From Stenotrophomonas maltophilia (lineage in GTDB: Bacteria > Pseudomonadota > Gammaproteobacteria > Xanthomonadales > Xanthomonadaceae): 64,000 nt of DNA. The translations under genes were made by a program, and so were the position numbers. Numbering within the stretch: the stretch's first letter is position 1; each line of letters starts with the position of its first letter. Positions 9,376 through 17,944 of the stretch are shown one piece after another. Location of the stretch: positions 248,001 through 312,000 of the forward strand of contig NZ_NEQV01000002.1 of the NCBI RefSeq assembly GCF_002799245.1. Reading direction: 5' to 3'. The notes below the pieces were generated by a model. The model worked only from the letters and a program-made list of their open reading frames with translations. It ran no database searches and was not told where the DNA came from.

Positions 9376-9783
9376 ATGGCGTTCAGTAGCGCAGGAAGAA
9401 GCGGCCCGCTGGCGGACATCAATGTCACGCCACTGGTGGATGTAATGCTGGTGCTGTTGATCATCTTCATCGTGACCGCGCCGATCGTGGCCCGGCCGAT
9501 TGCCGTGCAGTTGCCACAGGCCACCGATCGCACGCTCGATCGCCCCGAACCGCCGCCGCCGATCGAGCTGCGCCTGGATGCCTCGAACCAGCTCAGCTGG
9601 GATGGCCAGCCGATGGCCATCGGCGATCTGCAGGCGCGACTGCAGGCGCAGGCCGGCGAACATGCCGGCAACCTGCCGGAGCTGCGCATCGCCACCGACC
9701 CGTCGGCCGAGTACGAAGGCATGGCGCGGATACTGGCCGCCGCCGAGGCCACCGGCATGGAGCGCATCGCCTTCGTGCGGTGA
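9376..9783 (+). CDS. ExbD/TolR-type biopolymer transport protein (first copy)
   Basis: A 135-residue protein with one N-terminal membrane span, PLVDVMLVLLIIFIVTA, containing the conserved proton-path aspartate (Asp22) of ExbD/TolR. A periplasmic domain of about 90 residues follows. The family uses the proton gradient with ExbB/TolQ partners to energise TonB or Tol. No exbB or tonB gene is in the window, so a partner must be encoded elsewhere. GGGAGC before the ATG supports the start. A second copy of the same length follows 71 bases later. Confidence 0.88.
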   Translation: MAFSSAGRSGPLADINVTPLVDVMLVLLIIFIVTAPIVARPIAVQLPQATDRTLDRPEPPPPIELRLDASNQLSWDGQPMAIGDLQARLQAQAGEHAGNLPELRIATDPSAEYEGMARILAAAEATGMERIAFVR

Positions 9784-9809
9784 GTTTCGCGCGGTGGTCC
9801 CGGCAACGG

Positions 9810-9832
9810 GCGGCCCGCCATCGGCGGGCCGC
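9810..9832. repeat. Intercistronic hairpin between the two ExbD-like genes
   Basis: GCGGCCCGCC and GGCGGGCCGC form a perfect 10-bp stem with a 3-base loop, followed by TCTTCCTG. There is no long T-run, so it is more likely a mRNA stabiliser or partial terminator than a full stop. Confidence 0.6.
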
Positions 9833-9854
9833 TCTTCCTGCGAGGGAACAGGGC

Positions 9855-10262
9855 ATGCGATACGGAACACAGCGCGTGGCCTCGCTGATTGCCACCCCCA
9901 ATCTGGCACCGCTGGTGGATGTGCTGCTGGTGCTGCTGGCACTGGTGATCACCACGCTGCCGATGGCGCAGGCAACCGGCCTGCTGGCGTTCCAGCAGCG
10001 CACCTCCTGCCCACCCTGGCCGGCGTCTTCGCCCCAGCCGATCAACCTGCGCATCGACGCCGCGGGCGCGGTGTTCTGGAATGGCCAGCCGCTGGACGGC
10101 CCCGCCTTGCAGCAGTACCTGGCACAGGCGCAACAGATGCCCCAGCAGCATCGCCCCTGGGTGCATCTGGCGACCTCCGACGACACCGATTACGCAGACA
10201 TGGCGCGCGTGCTGCTGGCCGTCAGCCAGCATGGGCTGCGCGTGGACGCGGCGGGCAACTAG
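9855..10262 (+). CDS. ExbD/TolR-type biopolymer transport protein (second copy)
   Basis: Also 135 residues, with a single span PLVDVLLVLLALVITTLP that keeps the conserved aspartate at the same position (Asp22). The periplasmic domain is divergent from that of the first copy but has the same order of elements (NGQPLDG and WDGQPMA are equivalent). GAGGGAACAGG precedes the ATG. With the first copy it forms a two-gene unit just upstream of a TonB-dependent receptor. Xanthomonads are known to carry exbD1 and exbD2 pairs, but normally beside exbB. Confidence 0.83.
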   Translation: MRYGTQRVASLIATPNLAPLVDVLLVLLALVITTLPMAQATGLLAFQQRTSCPPWPASSPQPINLRIDAAGAVFWNGQPLDGPALQQYLAQAQQMPQQHRPWVHLATSDDTDYADMARVLLAVSQHGLRVDAAGN

Positions 10263-10533
10263 CGCCGGTACCGACAGGTCCGCTTGATGAACTGTGGCGG
10301 ATCTCGGCGAGTGCTGTCGTAACCGGCATAGATGCGGAAGGCGGTGAACAGTACCGTCCGGTTCCAAACGGCCCTCATCTCACGCAAATGACCGTCAATT
10401 GCGTCAATTCCGCGTGAAAGAGTGTCGATCATCACGCCGTGATTTTTACCGCTTGTTTACAAAGGAGACGCTGCCGCCATGCAGGGGGGAGCGCGGCAGC
10501 CCATGTCCCGACATTCCTTTGGAGAGAGAGCGA

Positions 10534-13395
10534 ATGAATCACCTGCACCACCGCCCGTTGGCGGTTGCCGTCACGCTGTGCGTGATGGCCCTGGCACCCT
10601 TGGGTGCCGCTGCACAATCCACCACCAACCTCGACGCGGTGGAAGTCACCGGTACCCGCATCAAGCGCGCTGAAGTCGAAGGCCAGGTCCCGATCCAGAC
10701 CCTGACCCGCGGTGACATCGAACGCACCGGCCTGAACTCGATCAGCGAGGTGCTGCAGCAGCTCACCGGCTCCGGTTCGGCGCTCAATGCCAAGTTCAAT
10801 TCGTCCGGCAACTTCGGCTTCCCGCCGGATGGCAGCGGCGTGGGTGCCGGTTCGGCGCAGGTCGACCTGCGCCATCTCGGTGCCAAGCGCGTGCTGGTGC
10901 TGGTCGACGGCATCCGCTGGGTCAATGAGTCGTCCGCATCGGGCGTCGGTGCGGCCACCGACCTCAACACCATCCCGCTGGCCATCGTCGAACGCATCGA
11001 GGTGCTGGAAGACGGCGCATCGTCGCTGTACGGCTCCGATGCCATCGCCGGCGTGGTCAACATCATCACCCGCCGCGACTTCGATGGCGGCCAGGTGACC
11101 CTGAACTATGGTGAGTACAGCAAGGGCGACGGCACGCAGAAGGGCGTGGACCTGGCGTGGGGCAAGAGCGGCGATCGCTACAGCCTGTTCCTCGGTGCCA
11201 GCTGGACCAAGCAGGACCCGGTGTTCGCCCGCGACCGCGAGCAGTCGCGCTTCCCGATCCCGGGGACCGGCCTGGCCTTCGGCAGCGGCGGCATTCCGCA
11301 GGGCCGCTTCGCCTTCGTCGATCCCAACACCGGCGCCGAGCAGGACATCGTGCCCAATACCGGCGTGAGCAGCCCGCGCTACGACGGCAGTGCCGGCTGC
11401 AACCGCACCGATGATTACCACTGCTTCACCAGCGCCGATCGTTTCAACTTCGCCGAATACAACATGGTGTTGACCCCGTCCGAGCGCAAGGGCCTGTTCG
11501 GCCAGTTCCGCTTCGACATCACCGACAACGTGCAGTGGTACATCAAGGCGCTGGGCAACCGCCGCGAGTCGACCAACCAGGCCGGCCCCGAGCCGCTGTT
11601 CTTCGGCCCCGACGGTGCCACCGGCAATCCGCTGGCCGACAACATCGTGGTCTCGCGCCTGAACCCGTACAACCCGTTCGGCTTCGACCTGGTGTCCTCG
11701 GGCAACATGAGCCTGATCGGGCGCCGCCCGGTGGAGGGTGGGGCACGCGTGTTCAAGCAGGAGGTCAACACGACCTATGTGGCCACCGGCCTGGTCGGCA
11801 ACTTCCATGCCGCCGACCGCAGCTGGTACTGGGACGTCAACGGCATGTACAGCAAGAACAAGGCCGAACAGACCAACTACGGCAGCTACAACATCTACAA
11901 CGTCAACATGGCGCTGGGTGATCCGGCGGTGTGTGCGGCAACGCCGGGCTGCGTGCCACTGAACATCTTCGGCGGCGTCGGCTCGATCACCCCGGACATG
12001 CTGAAGTGGATCCAGCCGGTGGTGCGTGATCGCAGCCAGAACGAGCTGAGCCTGTTCACCGCCAACCTGTCCAGCGACCTGTTCACCCTGCCGGCCGGCC
12101 CGGTGTCGTTCGCCAGCGGCTACGAGTACCGCAAGTACAAGGGCTGGTACCAGCCCGATCCGCTGACTGTGGCCGGCCACTACAATGGCGTGCCGTCGCA
12201 GCCGACGTCCGGTTCGTATGATGTCAACGAAGCGTACCTGGAGTTGAGCGTTCCGATCTTCGCCGACTCGCCGCTGGGCAAGAAGCTGGACCTGAGCCTG
12301 GCGGGCCGCTATTCGGACTACTCCACCTTCGGTGGCGAGTTCACCCCCAAGTACGGCCTGCGCTGGCAGGTGACCGACGACTTCGTGCTGCGCACCACCT
12401 ATGCCGAGGGCTTCCGTGCACCGTCGATCGGTGAGCTGTACGGTTCGGCCGCGCGCGCCGACCTGCAGCTGTTCGATCCGTGCTCGGTGGGCCTGGGCGG
12501 TACGCCGCCACGCGGCAGTGCCGCCAACTGCGCCGCGCTCGGCGTGCCGGCCGGCTTCCAGCAGGCCAATTCGCAGATCTCGGTGACCACCGGCGGCAAC
12601 CGCGAGCTGGAGCCGGAGCGCTCGCGCAGCTTCAGCGCCGGCTTCGTGTGGAGCCCGTGGTTCGGCAACAACGCGTCGTGGTCGGAGCGCTTCGACGTGG
12701 AAGTGACCTTCTACCGCCATGCCATCGACGGTGCGATCCAGGCGATCAACGCGCAGACCCAGCTGGACCTGTGCGTGGATACGCTCGACCCGGTGTACTG
12801 CAATGGCATCACCCGCGCCAGCACCGGTGCGGTCAGCAGCTTCAACAACCGCCTGACCAACCTCGGCTCGATCAAGACCGATGGCTGGGACGTGGACCTG
12901 TTCTGGACGTTGCCGCAGACCTCCGTCGGCCAGTTCAAGCTGGCCTGGAAGAACACCTTCGTCGGCCGTTACGAGGCCACCGGCGCGGCCGGCCAGAAGC
13001 AGCCGCAGAAGCCGGGCGTGGAAGTGGCCGACAGCTCCATTCCGGAGTGGACCAGCAACGCCAGCATCGCCTGGACGATGGACCGCTGGAGTGCGAACTG
13101 GACGGTGCGGCACATCTCCGAGCTGACCGAGAACTGCGGTGATGCCGTGGCGTTCCCGGTGTGCAGCAACCAGGCCGCCGGCACCAACACGCTCTCGGCC
13201 ACCACCTTCCACGACATGCAGGTGGGCTACAAGATCGACTGGATGAAGGGGCTGCAGCTGACTGCCGGCCTGAACAACGTGTTCGACAAGGATCCGCCGA
13301 TCTGCCTGTCGTGCTCGTTGAACGGGTATGACGCGTCGACCTACGACATCCCGCGTGGCCGTTACTGGTACCTGCGCGCGGATCTGCGGTTCTGA
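10534..13395 (+). CDS. TonB-dependent outer-membrane receptor
   Basis: The 953-residue product has a signal peptide ([13 protein letters not shown] to GAAAQ), a TonB-box-like segment ([11 protein letters not shown]), a plug domain ([44 protein letters not shown]) and a 22-strand-type barrel ending in an aromatic-rich tail with terminal Phe. By family it imports a substrate across the outer membrane using TonB energy. The plug type is the one expanded in xanthomonads and does not reveal the substrate. GGAGAGAGAG precedes the ATG; longer in-frame starts lie in the leader. The 271-base leader holds a GCTGCCGC/GCGGCAGC hairpin near 10468-10500. Confidence 0.93.
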   Translation: MNHLHHRPLAVAVTLCVMALAPLGAAAQSTTNLDAVEVTGTRIKRAEVEGQVPIQTLTRGDIERTGLNSISEVLQQLTGSGSALNAKFNSSGNFGFPPDGSGVGAGSAQVDLRHLGAKRVLVLVDGIRWVNESSASGVGAATDLNTIPLAIVERIEVLEDGASSLYGSDAIAGVVNIITRRDFDGGQVTLNYGEYSKGDGTQKGVDLAWGKSGDRYSLFLGASWTKQDPVFARDREQSRFPIPGTGLAFGSGGIPQGRFAFVDPNTGAEQDIVPNTGVSSPRYDGSAGCNRTDDYHCFTSADRFNFAEYNMVLTPSERKGLFGQFRFDITDNVQWYIKALGNRRESTNQAGPEPLFFGPDGATGNPLADNIVVSRLNPYNPFGFDLVSSGNMSLIGRRPVEGGARVFKQEVNTTYVATGLVGNFHAADRSWYWDVNGMYSKNKAEQTNYGSYNIYNVNMALGDPAVCAATPGCVPLNIFGGVGSITPDMLKWIQPVVRDRSQNELSLFTANLSSDLFTLPAGPVSFASGYEYRKYKGWYQPDPLTVAGHYNGVPSQPTSGSYDVNEAYLELSVPIFADSPLGKKLDLSLAGRYSDYSTFGGEFTPKYGLRWQVTDDFVLRTTYAEGFRAPSIGELYGSAARADLQLFDPCSVGLGGTPPRGSAANCAALGVPAGFQQANSQISVTTGGNRELEPERSRSFSAGFVWSPWFGNNASWSERFDVEVTFYRHAIDGAIQAINAQTQLDLCVDTLDPVYCNGITRASTGAVSSFNNRLTNLGSIKTDGWDVDLFWTLPQTSVGQFKLAWKNTFVGRYEATGAAGQKQPQKPGVEVADSSIPEWTSNASIAWTMDRWSANWTVRHISELTENCGDAVAFPVCSNQAAGTNTLSATTFHDMQVGYKIDWMKGLQLTAGLNNVFDKDPPICLSCSLNGYDASTYDIPRGRYWYLRADLRF

Positions 13396-13404
13396 TGTGA
13401 CGGT

Positions 13405-13432
13405 GGCAGCGCCGGTCAATTCCGGCGCTGCC
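13405..13432 (+). terminator. Hairpin downstream of the TonB-dependent receptor
   Basis: GGCAGCGCCGG (13405-13415) pairs perfectly with CCGGCGCTGCC (13422-13432) around a 6-base loop, starting 10 bases after the stop codon. A T-run is lacking. Confidence 0.55.
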
Positions 13433-13440
13433 TTGCGGGT

Positions 13441-13498
13441 GTAGAGCCGAGCCCACGCTCGGCTGAATCTCTGAGCCGAGCATGGGCTCGGCTCTACA
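13441..13498. repeat. SMAG-type palindrome dimer
   Basis: GTAGAGCCGAGCCCACGCTC at the left and GAGCCGAGCATGGGCTCGGC with CTCTAC at the right form a head-to-head pair, so the whole 58 bases is also one larger inverted repeat. It separates two convergent TonB-dependent receptor genes. Confidence 0.88.
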
Positions 13499-13527
13499 GG
13501 TGCGGGGCGGTCGTGCCCCGTGCCTGC

Positions 13528-15687
13528 TCAGAACGCCCAGGTAAAGGTCAGCGAACCATTGCGACCATCGCCATACGCACCGTAGCCGGTGATCTGCGAG
13601 AGATACTTCTTGTCCAGCAGGTTGTTGAGGTTGGCCTGCACGCTGAACTCCGGTGAGATGCGGTAGCGCACGAAGGCACTGACCAGCGCGTAGCCACTCT
13701 GCTCGATACGGCCATAGGCCGGCACCGGGTAGTAGATGCGGTTCTGCCAGTTGGCACCGCCACCGACGGTGAGTTCCTGCAGCGACTGCGGCGTGTAGCT
13801 GGTGAACAGCTTCAGTGCGGTCTGCGGCAGGTTGGTGTTGATGTCGGCGCCATTGATGTCCTTGGCCACGTAGCGGGAGGCGCCGAAGGTGGCATTCCAG
13901 CCCGGTGCCAGTTCGCCGTTGAGCTCGAACTCGAAGCCACGGCTGACCGTGCCGCGCGCGGCGCGATAGGCAAATTCGTTCTGGCTGCCGGGCACCGGCT
14001 CGCCAGTGATCTGGCCGACGTTGTCCTGTTCGATGCGGAATACCGCCAGCGAAGCATTCAGCCGGTTGTCGAACCAGGCACCCTTGACGCCCACCTCGTA
14101 GCTCTTGCCGTCGACCGGATCGAGGTAGCTGCCGTTGCGGTCCTTCAGCGTCTGCGGCTGGAAGATTTCGGTGTAGCTGGCGTAGGTCGAGTACGTGCCG
14201 TTGATGTCGAACACCAGGCCGGCGTACGGCGTGGTCACCTTGTGCGCGCGGTCAGCGCCCTCGCCCTCACTCTTCCAGTCGGTGTAGCGTGCGCCGATGA
14301 TCAGCTTCAGCGGATCAGCCAGCGACAGGCGGGTGGCGGCATAACCGGCCTTCTGGGTGATCGTGCCACGGCTCTGCAGGCCGAGCGGCCCCCAGCCCGG
14401 CTCGCTGATGTTGCCGGTCCAGTTCAGATAGCTGGCGAACGGGTCCCAGGGCCGGCCTGGGCCACCGACCTGGTAGTCGCCGTAGTTGGCGTACTCGCGC
14501 TTGTTGTAGCTCAGGCCGGCCATGAACTGGTGCTCGCGGCCGAACAGCTGGAACGGGCCATCGACATAACCATCCACGCCGGTGACCTTGCGCTCGGTGT
14601 TGTAGAAGCCGGCCGAGGGCGAAATACCGGCTCCAGTGGTCTTGTCGAAGTTCGACGCGCCGGTGATCCAATCGTTGTACGCGGGGTAGAACAGCTTGTC
14701 GTCGGCCTTGGTCTCGTCATGCGTCGCGCCGAGCTTGAACTTCCAGCCATTGCTGAAGGCGTGCTGCAGGGTGGCGAACGCGCGCTTGCTGGTGGTGTCC
14801 CAGTAGGTCCAGTCCGGGCTGGCGTTGAACGATTCGTCGTAGCCGGTGCGCGAGCCGTCGGAGTACAGCATCGGGAAGCCGCCCCAGGTGGCGCCGTTGG
14901 CACGCTTCTGCTGGTAGTCGTAGCCCACGCTCAACTGGGTGTCAGGCGTCAGGTCGGCGTCGATCACCGCATAGCCCAGCGTCTTGCGCTGGTTGTAGCG
15001 GTCCATCTGGCCGTCGGTATCCAGGTAGCTGCCGATCACCCGGCCGCGCACGGTGCCGCTGGCGTTCAGCGCGCTGCCCACGTCCACGGTGGTGCGGGTG
15101 CGGCCCCAGCTGCCGACGTTCACCGACACGCTGCCGGTCAGCTCGGCGCTGTCGGCGTGCTTGCGGATCAGGTTCACCGATGCCGACGGATTGCCGGCGC
15201 CACTCAGCAGGCCGGTGGCGCCGCGCACCACTTCCACCCGGTCGTACAGCGCCAGGTCCAGCCCGGAATCGCCGTAGCTCCAGTTCTGCACCATCTGCGT
15301 GGGCAGGCCATCGAACTGGTACGCATCGATGTAGAACCCGCGTGCGTAGAACTCGGTGCGTTCGCTGTCGGACTGGGTGCTGGTGACGCCGGTGGTGTTG
15401 GCCAGCACGTCGATGATGTCGTCCAGCTTCTGATCTTCGATGCGCTGGTGGCTGATGATGCTGACCGACTGCGGGATCTCGCGCGGCGCGAGGTCGAAGC
15501 GGGTACCGGCCGAGGTGCGGCGTACCGAATAGCCTTCGGCGCGTTCACCCTTCACCACCACCTTGTCGAGGGTGGTCGGGTCGGCGGCGGTGTCGGCGAA
15601 GGCGGTCGGGGCCACGGCGCAGAGCACGGCAAGCACAGCAACGGACAGCCGTTGCGGCTGCGGGGTACGGAGGGTGGAACGGGTCAT
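13528..15687 (-). CDS. TonB-dependent siderophore receptor
   Basis: The 719-residue product has a signal peptide, a TonB-box-like region (LDKVVVKGERAEGY), a plug starting at REIPQSVSIISHQRIEDQKLD, and a barrel ending in LTFTWAF. The IPQSVS and LDDIIDVLANTTGV segments are typical of the hydroxamate/catecholate siderophore receptor group that includes FhuE and FpvA. No N-terminal secretin/TonB short signalling domain is present, so it probably does not drive its own sigma factor. Start chosen at MTRSTL, with AGGA upstream. The exact siderophore cannot be read from the sequence. An AT-rich element upstream may be a Fur site. Confidence 0.92.
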   Translation of the reverse strand: MTRSTLRTPQPQRLSVAVLAVLCAVAPTAFADTAADPTTLDKVVVKGERAEGYSVRRTSAGTRFDLAPREIPQSVSIISHQRIEDQKLDDIIDVLANTTGVTSTQSDSERTEFYARGFYIDAYQFDGLPTQMVQNWSYGDSGLDLALYDRVEVVRGATGLLSGAGNPSASVNLIRKHADSAELTGSVSVNVGSWGRTRTTVDVGSALNASGTVRGRVIGSYLDTDGQMDRYNQRKTLGYAVIDADLTPDTQLSVGYDYQQKRANGATWGGFPMLYSDGSRTGYDESFNASPDWTYWDTTSKRAFATLQHAFSNGWKFKLGATHDETKADDKLFYPAYNDWITGASNFDKTTGAGISPSAGFYNTERKVTGVDGYVDGPFQLFGREHQFMAGLSYNKREYANYGDYQVGGPGRPWDPFASYLNWTGNISEPGWGPLGLQSRGTITQKAGYAATRLSLADPLKLIIGARYTDWKSEGEGADRAHKVTTPYAGLVFDINGTYSTYASYTEIFQPQTLKDRNGSYLDPVDGKSYEVGVKGAWFDNRLNASLAVFRIEQDNVGQITGEPVPGSQNEFAYRAARGTVSRGFEFELNGELAPGWNATFGASRYVAKDINGADINTNLPQTALKLFTSYTPQSLQELTVGGGANWQNRIYYPVPAYGRIEQSGYALVSAFVRYRISPEFSVQANLNNLLDKKYLSQITGYGAYGDGRNGSLTFTWAF

Positions 15688-15790
15688 GGGGGTCCTGGGC
15701 GAGCACGCGCGATCGGCCGGCATCCAGGAGGCGAGGCGCTACGGGGTAGGGATAGGGCAGGCAGGCCGTCCTGGCGCCACCGGAAACGAA

Positions 15791-15825
15791 AGAATCGTAA
15801 TACGAACTATTCCTATTTACAAATC
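15791..15825 (-). promoter_or_regulatory. AT-rich candidate Fur-controlled promoter of the siderophore receptor
   Basis: A markedly AT-rich stretch lies 104-138 bases upstream of the receptor ATG. Read leftwards it includes AAATAGGAATAGTTCGTATT, which loosely resembles overlapping Fur hexamers. The match is weak. The call rests on base composition, position and the usual iron control of such receptors. Confidence 0.35.
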
Positions 15826-15863
15826 ATGAACAAGCCGGCCCGTTGTTCACGGGGTCGGGCGGG

Positions 15864-16415
15864 TCAGCGCAGCAGCGGCAGCGGATCGCGCGCGCCGTCG
15901 GTGCCGTAGATGCCCCAGTGCAGGTGCGGCGGGGTGCCCTTGGCGTTGCCGCTGTCGCCGACATGGCCGAGCAGGTCTCCGGGCTGCACCACCTGGCCGC
16001 GCGCAAGGCCCTCGGCCCAGCCGTCCAGATGGGCGTAGTAGTAGCGTTCGCGCCCGGGCCCGATCAGCCACACCTGGCGGCCACCTAGGCCGCGGTCGCT
16101 GACATCCACGATGACGCCGACGGTGGCACTGCGCACCGGGGTGCCGCGCCTGGCGAAGATGTCGATGCCGGCATGGGAGCGGTCACGGCCACGCGGCGCA
16201 CCGAAGGTATCGGCGATCTGGCGTGGCCGGACGCCGTCCACCGGCACCGGCAGCTCGCTGGCCGGAGGCATCCGCGAGAGTGTCCACAGCTGCTTCGGCG
16301 CGGCGGCCCACGGGCTGTTCCACAGCGTCAGCACGGCAACGAGAGCAATGGCCAGGCACGTGCCGCGCAGCAGCCAGCGGCGCAGGCGACGGGCGGGGGA
16401 GGGCGATGTGTTCAT
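15864..16415 (-). CDS. M23 family metallopeptidase (LytM domain)
   Basis: A 183-residue protein with an N-terminal membrane anchor or signal segment (about residues 16-38) and a C-terminal peptidase domain. The zinc ligands are visible as the His and Asp of SHAGIDIF and the second His of PHLHWG. Family members cut peptide cross-links in peptidoglycan, or act as inactive activators when ligands are lost; here the ligands are present. It stands alone between the siderophore receptor promoter and the Lrp-type regulator. Confidence 0.88.
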   Translation of the reverse strand: MNTSPSPARRLRRWLLRGTCLAIALVAVLTLWNSPWAAAPKQLWTLSRMPPASELPVPVDGVRPRQIADTFGAPRGRDRSHAGIDIFARRGTPVRSATVGVIVDVSDRGLGGRQVWLIGPGRERYYYAHLDGWAEGLARGQVVQPGDLLGHVGDSGNAKGTPPHLHWGIYGTDGARDPLPLLR

Positions 16416-16458
16416 GGTCTCCGACTGTAGCGTCGGGCCGTGCTCGACGGCATCTGCG

Positions 16459-16932
16459 CTAGGACAGCGGCACTTCGAAACTCCGCTTCAACGTACCCAG
16501 CGCGACCGACGTACGGAACCGCTCGATGTTGTCATCGCCGCCGAACAACCGCTCGGTGATCGCCTCGTACTCTTCCATCGACGCCGCCGAAAGCAGCAGC
16601 AGGAAATCGCCATCGCCGGTGATCGAGTAGCACTGCTGCACTGCCGGGTCGTCCTGCACGCGGCGCTTGAACGGCGCCACGCGTTCGCGCTGCTCGCTGA
16701 CCACGCGCACCTCGACGATGATGGTCAGTGGCCGCCCGACCTTGGCGGCGGCGACCACCGCCACATTGGCCGTGATCACGCCGCTGTCCTGCAGGCGCTT
16801 GATGCGGCGCTGCACGGCCGGGGTGGACAGGTGCACGGCCTCGGCGATTTCGCGCTGCGGCAGGGCGTTGTCCCGCTGCAGCAGGTCGAGGATGGCGCGG
16901 TCGAAGCTGTCGAGCACAGGGGCGGTGGCCAT
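16459..16932 (-). CDS. Lrp/AsnC family transcriptional regulator
   Basis: The 157-residue product has an N-terminal winged helix-turn-helix (LDSFDRAILDLLQRDN, then LPQREIAEAVHLSTPAVQRRI) and a C-terminal RAM/AsnC ligand-binding domain. The start at MATAPVLD gives the normal family length; the longer frame runs into the rhtA promoter. It is divergent from rhtA with 72 bases between the start codons. Lrp-type proteins often control the amino-acid exporter beside them, so control of rhtA in response to an amino acid is a reasonable inference. Confidence 0.92.
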   Translation of the reverse strand: MATAPVLDSFDRAILDLLQRDNALPQREIAEAVHLSTPAVQRRIKRLQDSGVITANVAVVAAAKVGRPLTIIVEVRVVSEQRERVAPFKRRVQDDPAVQQCYSITGDGDFLLLLSAASMEEYEAITERLFGGDDNIERFRTSVALGTLKRSFEVPLS

Positions 16933-16992
16933 GGCGAGCAGAAGTTGCACGAACGGGCTGTCAATTGAGCCAAGTGCTCGGCGCCGGCGCAA

Positions 16993-16998
16993 TAGACT
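16993..16998 (+). promoter_or_regulatory. Candidate -10 element of rhtA
   Basis: TAGACT ends 6 bases before the rhtA ATG and there is no Shine-Dalgarno, which fits a leaderless mRNA. The Lrp-type gene reads the other way from the same 72-base gap. Confidence 0.4.
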
Positions 16999-17004
16999 CT
17001 GCCC

Positions 17005-17874
17005 ATGCAGACCTCACGACTTGCGCCGATGTTGCCGGCGCTGGCGGTGCTTGGCTCGGTCACCTCGCTGGCCATCGGCACCTCCTACGCAAAACACCTG
17101 TTCCCGCTGATCGGCGCCCAGGGCACCAGCGCGCTGCGCGTGGGCTTTTCGGCGCTGTTGCTGCTGCTGTTCTGGCGGCCATGGCGCTGGAAGACCAGCC
17201 GCGTGGATGCGATCACCATCCTGCGCTACGGGCTCACTCTGGGCCTGATGAACCTGCTGTTCTACATGGCCCTGCGCACGATCCCGTTCGGCATCGCGGT
17301 GGCCATCGAGTTCACCGGGCCGCTGACGGTGGCGATGCTGTCGTCACGACGACCGATCGACTTCGTCTGGGTGGGCTGCGCGGTGGTGGGGTTGTTGCTG
17401 CTGCTGCCACTGGGGGGCGGCCCGGCGCTGGACCCGGCCGGCGTGCTGTATGCGATGGGCGCAGCGGCGTGCTGGGGCCTGTACATCGTGTTCGGCAAGC
17501 GTGCCGGCCACCTGCACGCCGGGCATTCGGTGTCGCTGGGGCTGCTGGCGGCCTCGCTGGTGGTGGTGCCGGTGGGCGTGGTGCATGCCGGCGCCGCGCT
17601 GCTCGATCCGAAGATCCTGGCAGCCGGCCTGGTGGTGGCGCTGGTGTCCAGCGCGATCCCGATGTCGCTGGAGATGATGGCGCTCAAGCGCCTGCCGAAG
17701 GAGACGTTCGGCATCCTGATCAGCATGGAGCCGGCGGTGGCCGCGCTGTGGGCGATGCTGCTGCTGCACGAACACCTGCACGGGCTGCAGTGGCTGGCGA
17801 TCGGCTGCACGGTGCTGGCCTCGGTCGGCAGCACCATGACCGCACGGCGATTGAAGGTGCCGATCGCCGCATGA
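17005..17874 (+). CDS. rhtA: Threonine/homoserine exporter RhtA (EamA/DMT transporter)
   Basis: A 289-residue inner-membrane protein with about ten hydrophobic spans in two EamA repeats. Stretches such as LFPLIGAQGTSALRVGF, IPFGIAVAIEFTGPLTVA, SSRRPIDFVWV and FGILISMEPA follow E. coli RhtA closely, as I remember that protein, including the length. It would export threonine, homoserine and related amino acids. Its stop codon runs directly into the A-tract of the strong hairpin at 17874. Divergent from the Lrp-type regulator. Confidence 0.88.
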   Translation: MQTSRLAPMLPALAVLGSVTSLAIGTSYAKHLFPLIGAQGTSALRVGFSALLLLLFWRPWRWKTSRVDAITILRYGLTLGLMNLLFYMALRTIPFGIAVAIEFTGPLTVAMLSSRRPIDFVWVGCAVVGLLLLLPLGGGPALDPAGVLYAMGAAACWGLYIVFGKRAGHLHAGHSVSLGLLAASLVVVPVGVVHAGAALLDPKILAAGLVVALVSSAIPMSLEMMALKRLPKETFGILISMEPAVAALWAMLLLHEHLHGLQWLAIGCTVLASVGSTMTARRLKVPIAA

Positions 17875-17941
17875 AAAAAAGGGGACGGAGGGGATTAAGT
17901 CGTTAATGCATAAACGACTTAATCCCCTCCGTCCCCTTTTT
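17874..17941. repeat. Long perfect hairpin with A/T flanks, copy 1 of 3 (bidirectional terminator-like)
   Basis: A7 precedes a 24-bp perfect stem (17881-17904 with 17913-17936), an 8-base loop and T5. The outer arm starts GGGGACGGAGGGGATTAAG. Copies 2 and 3 are at 37785 and 55477. Here it lies between the convergent rhtA and phosphodiesterase-like genes, where it would terminate both. The A-tract and T-tract give a U-run whichever strand is transcribed. Confidence 0.92.
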
Positions 17942-17944
17942 GGT

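Noticed and set aside
7119..9389. A 756-codon plus-strand open frame opposite slt
   Set aside because: It starts in a SMAG repeat, runs through the antisense of a clear transglycosylase gene and has no motifs.
10432..13419. A 995-codon minus-strand open frame opposite the TonB-dependent receptor
   Set aside because: The receptor has signal peptide, plug and barrel motifs. The antisense frame has no recognisable domain and is the expected mirror of GC-rich codon usage.
13528..15687. FecA/FpvA-type receptor with sigma/anti-sigma signalling
   Set aside because: The N-terminal signalling domain is absent and no fecIR-like genes are adjacent.
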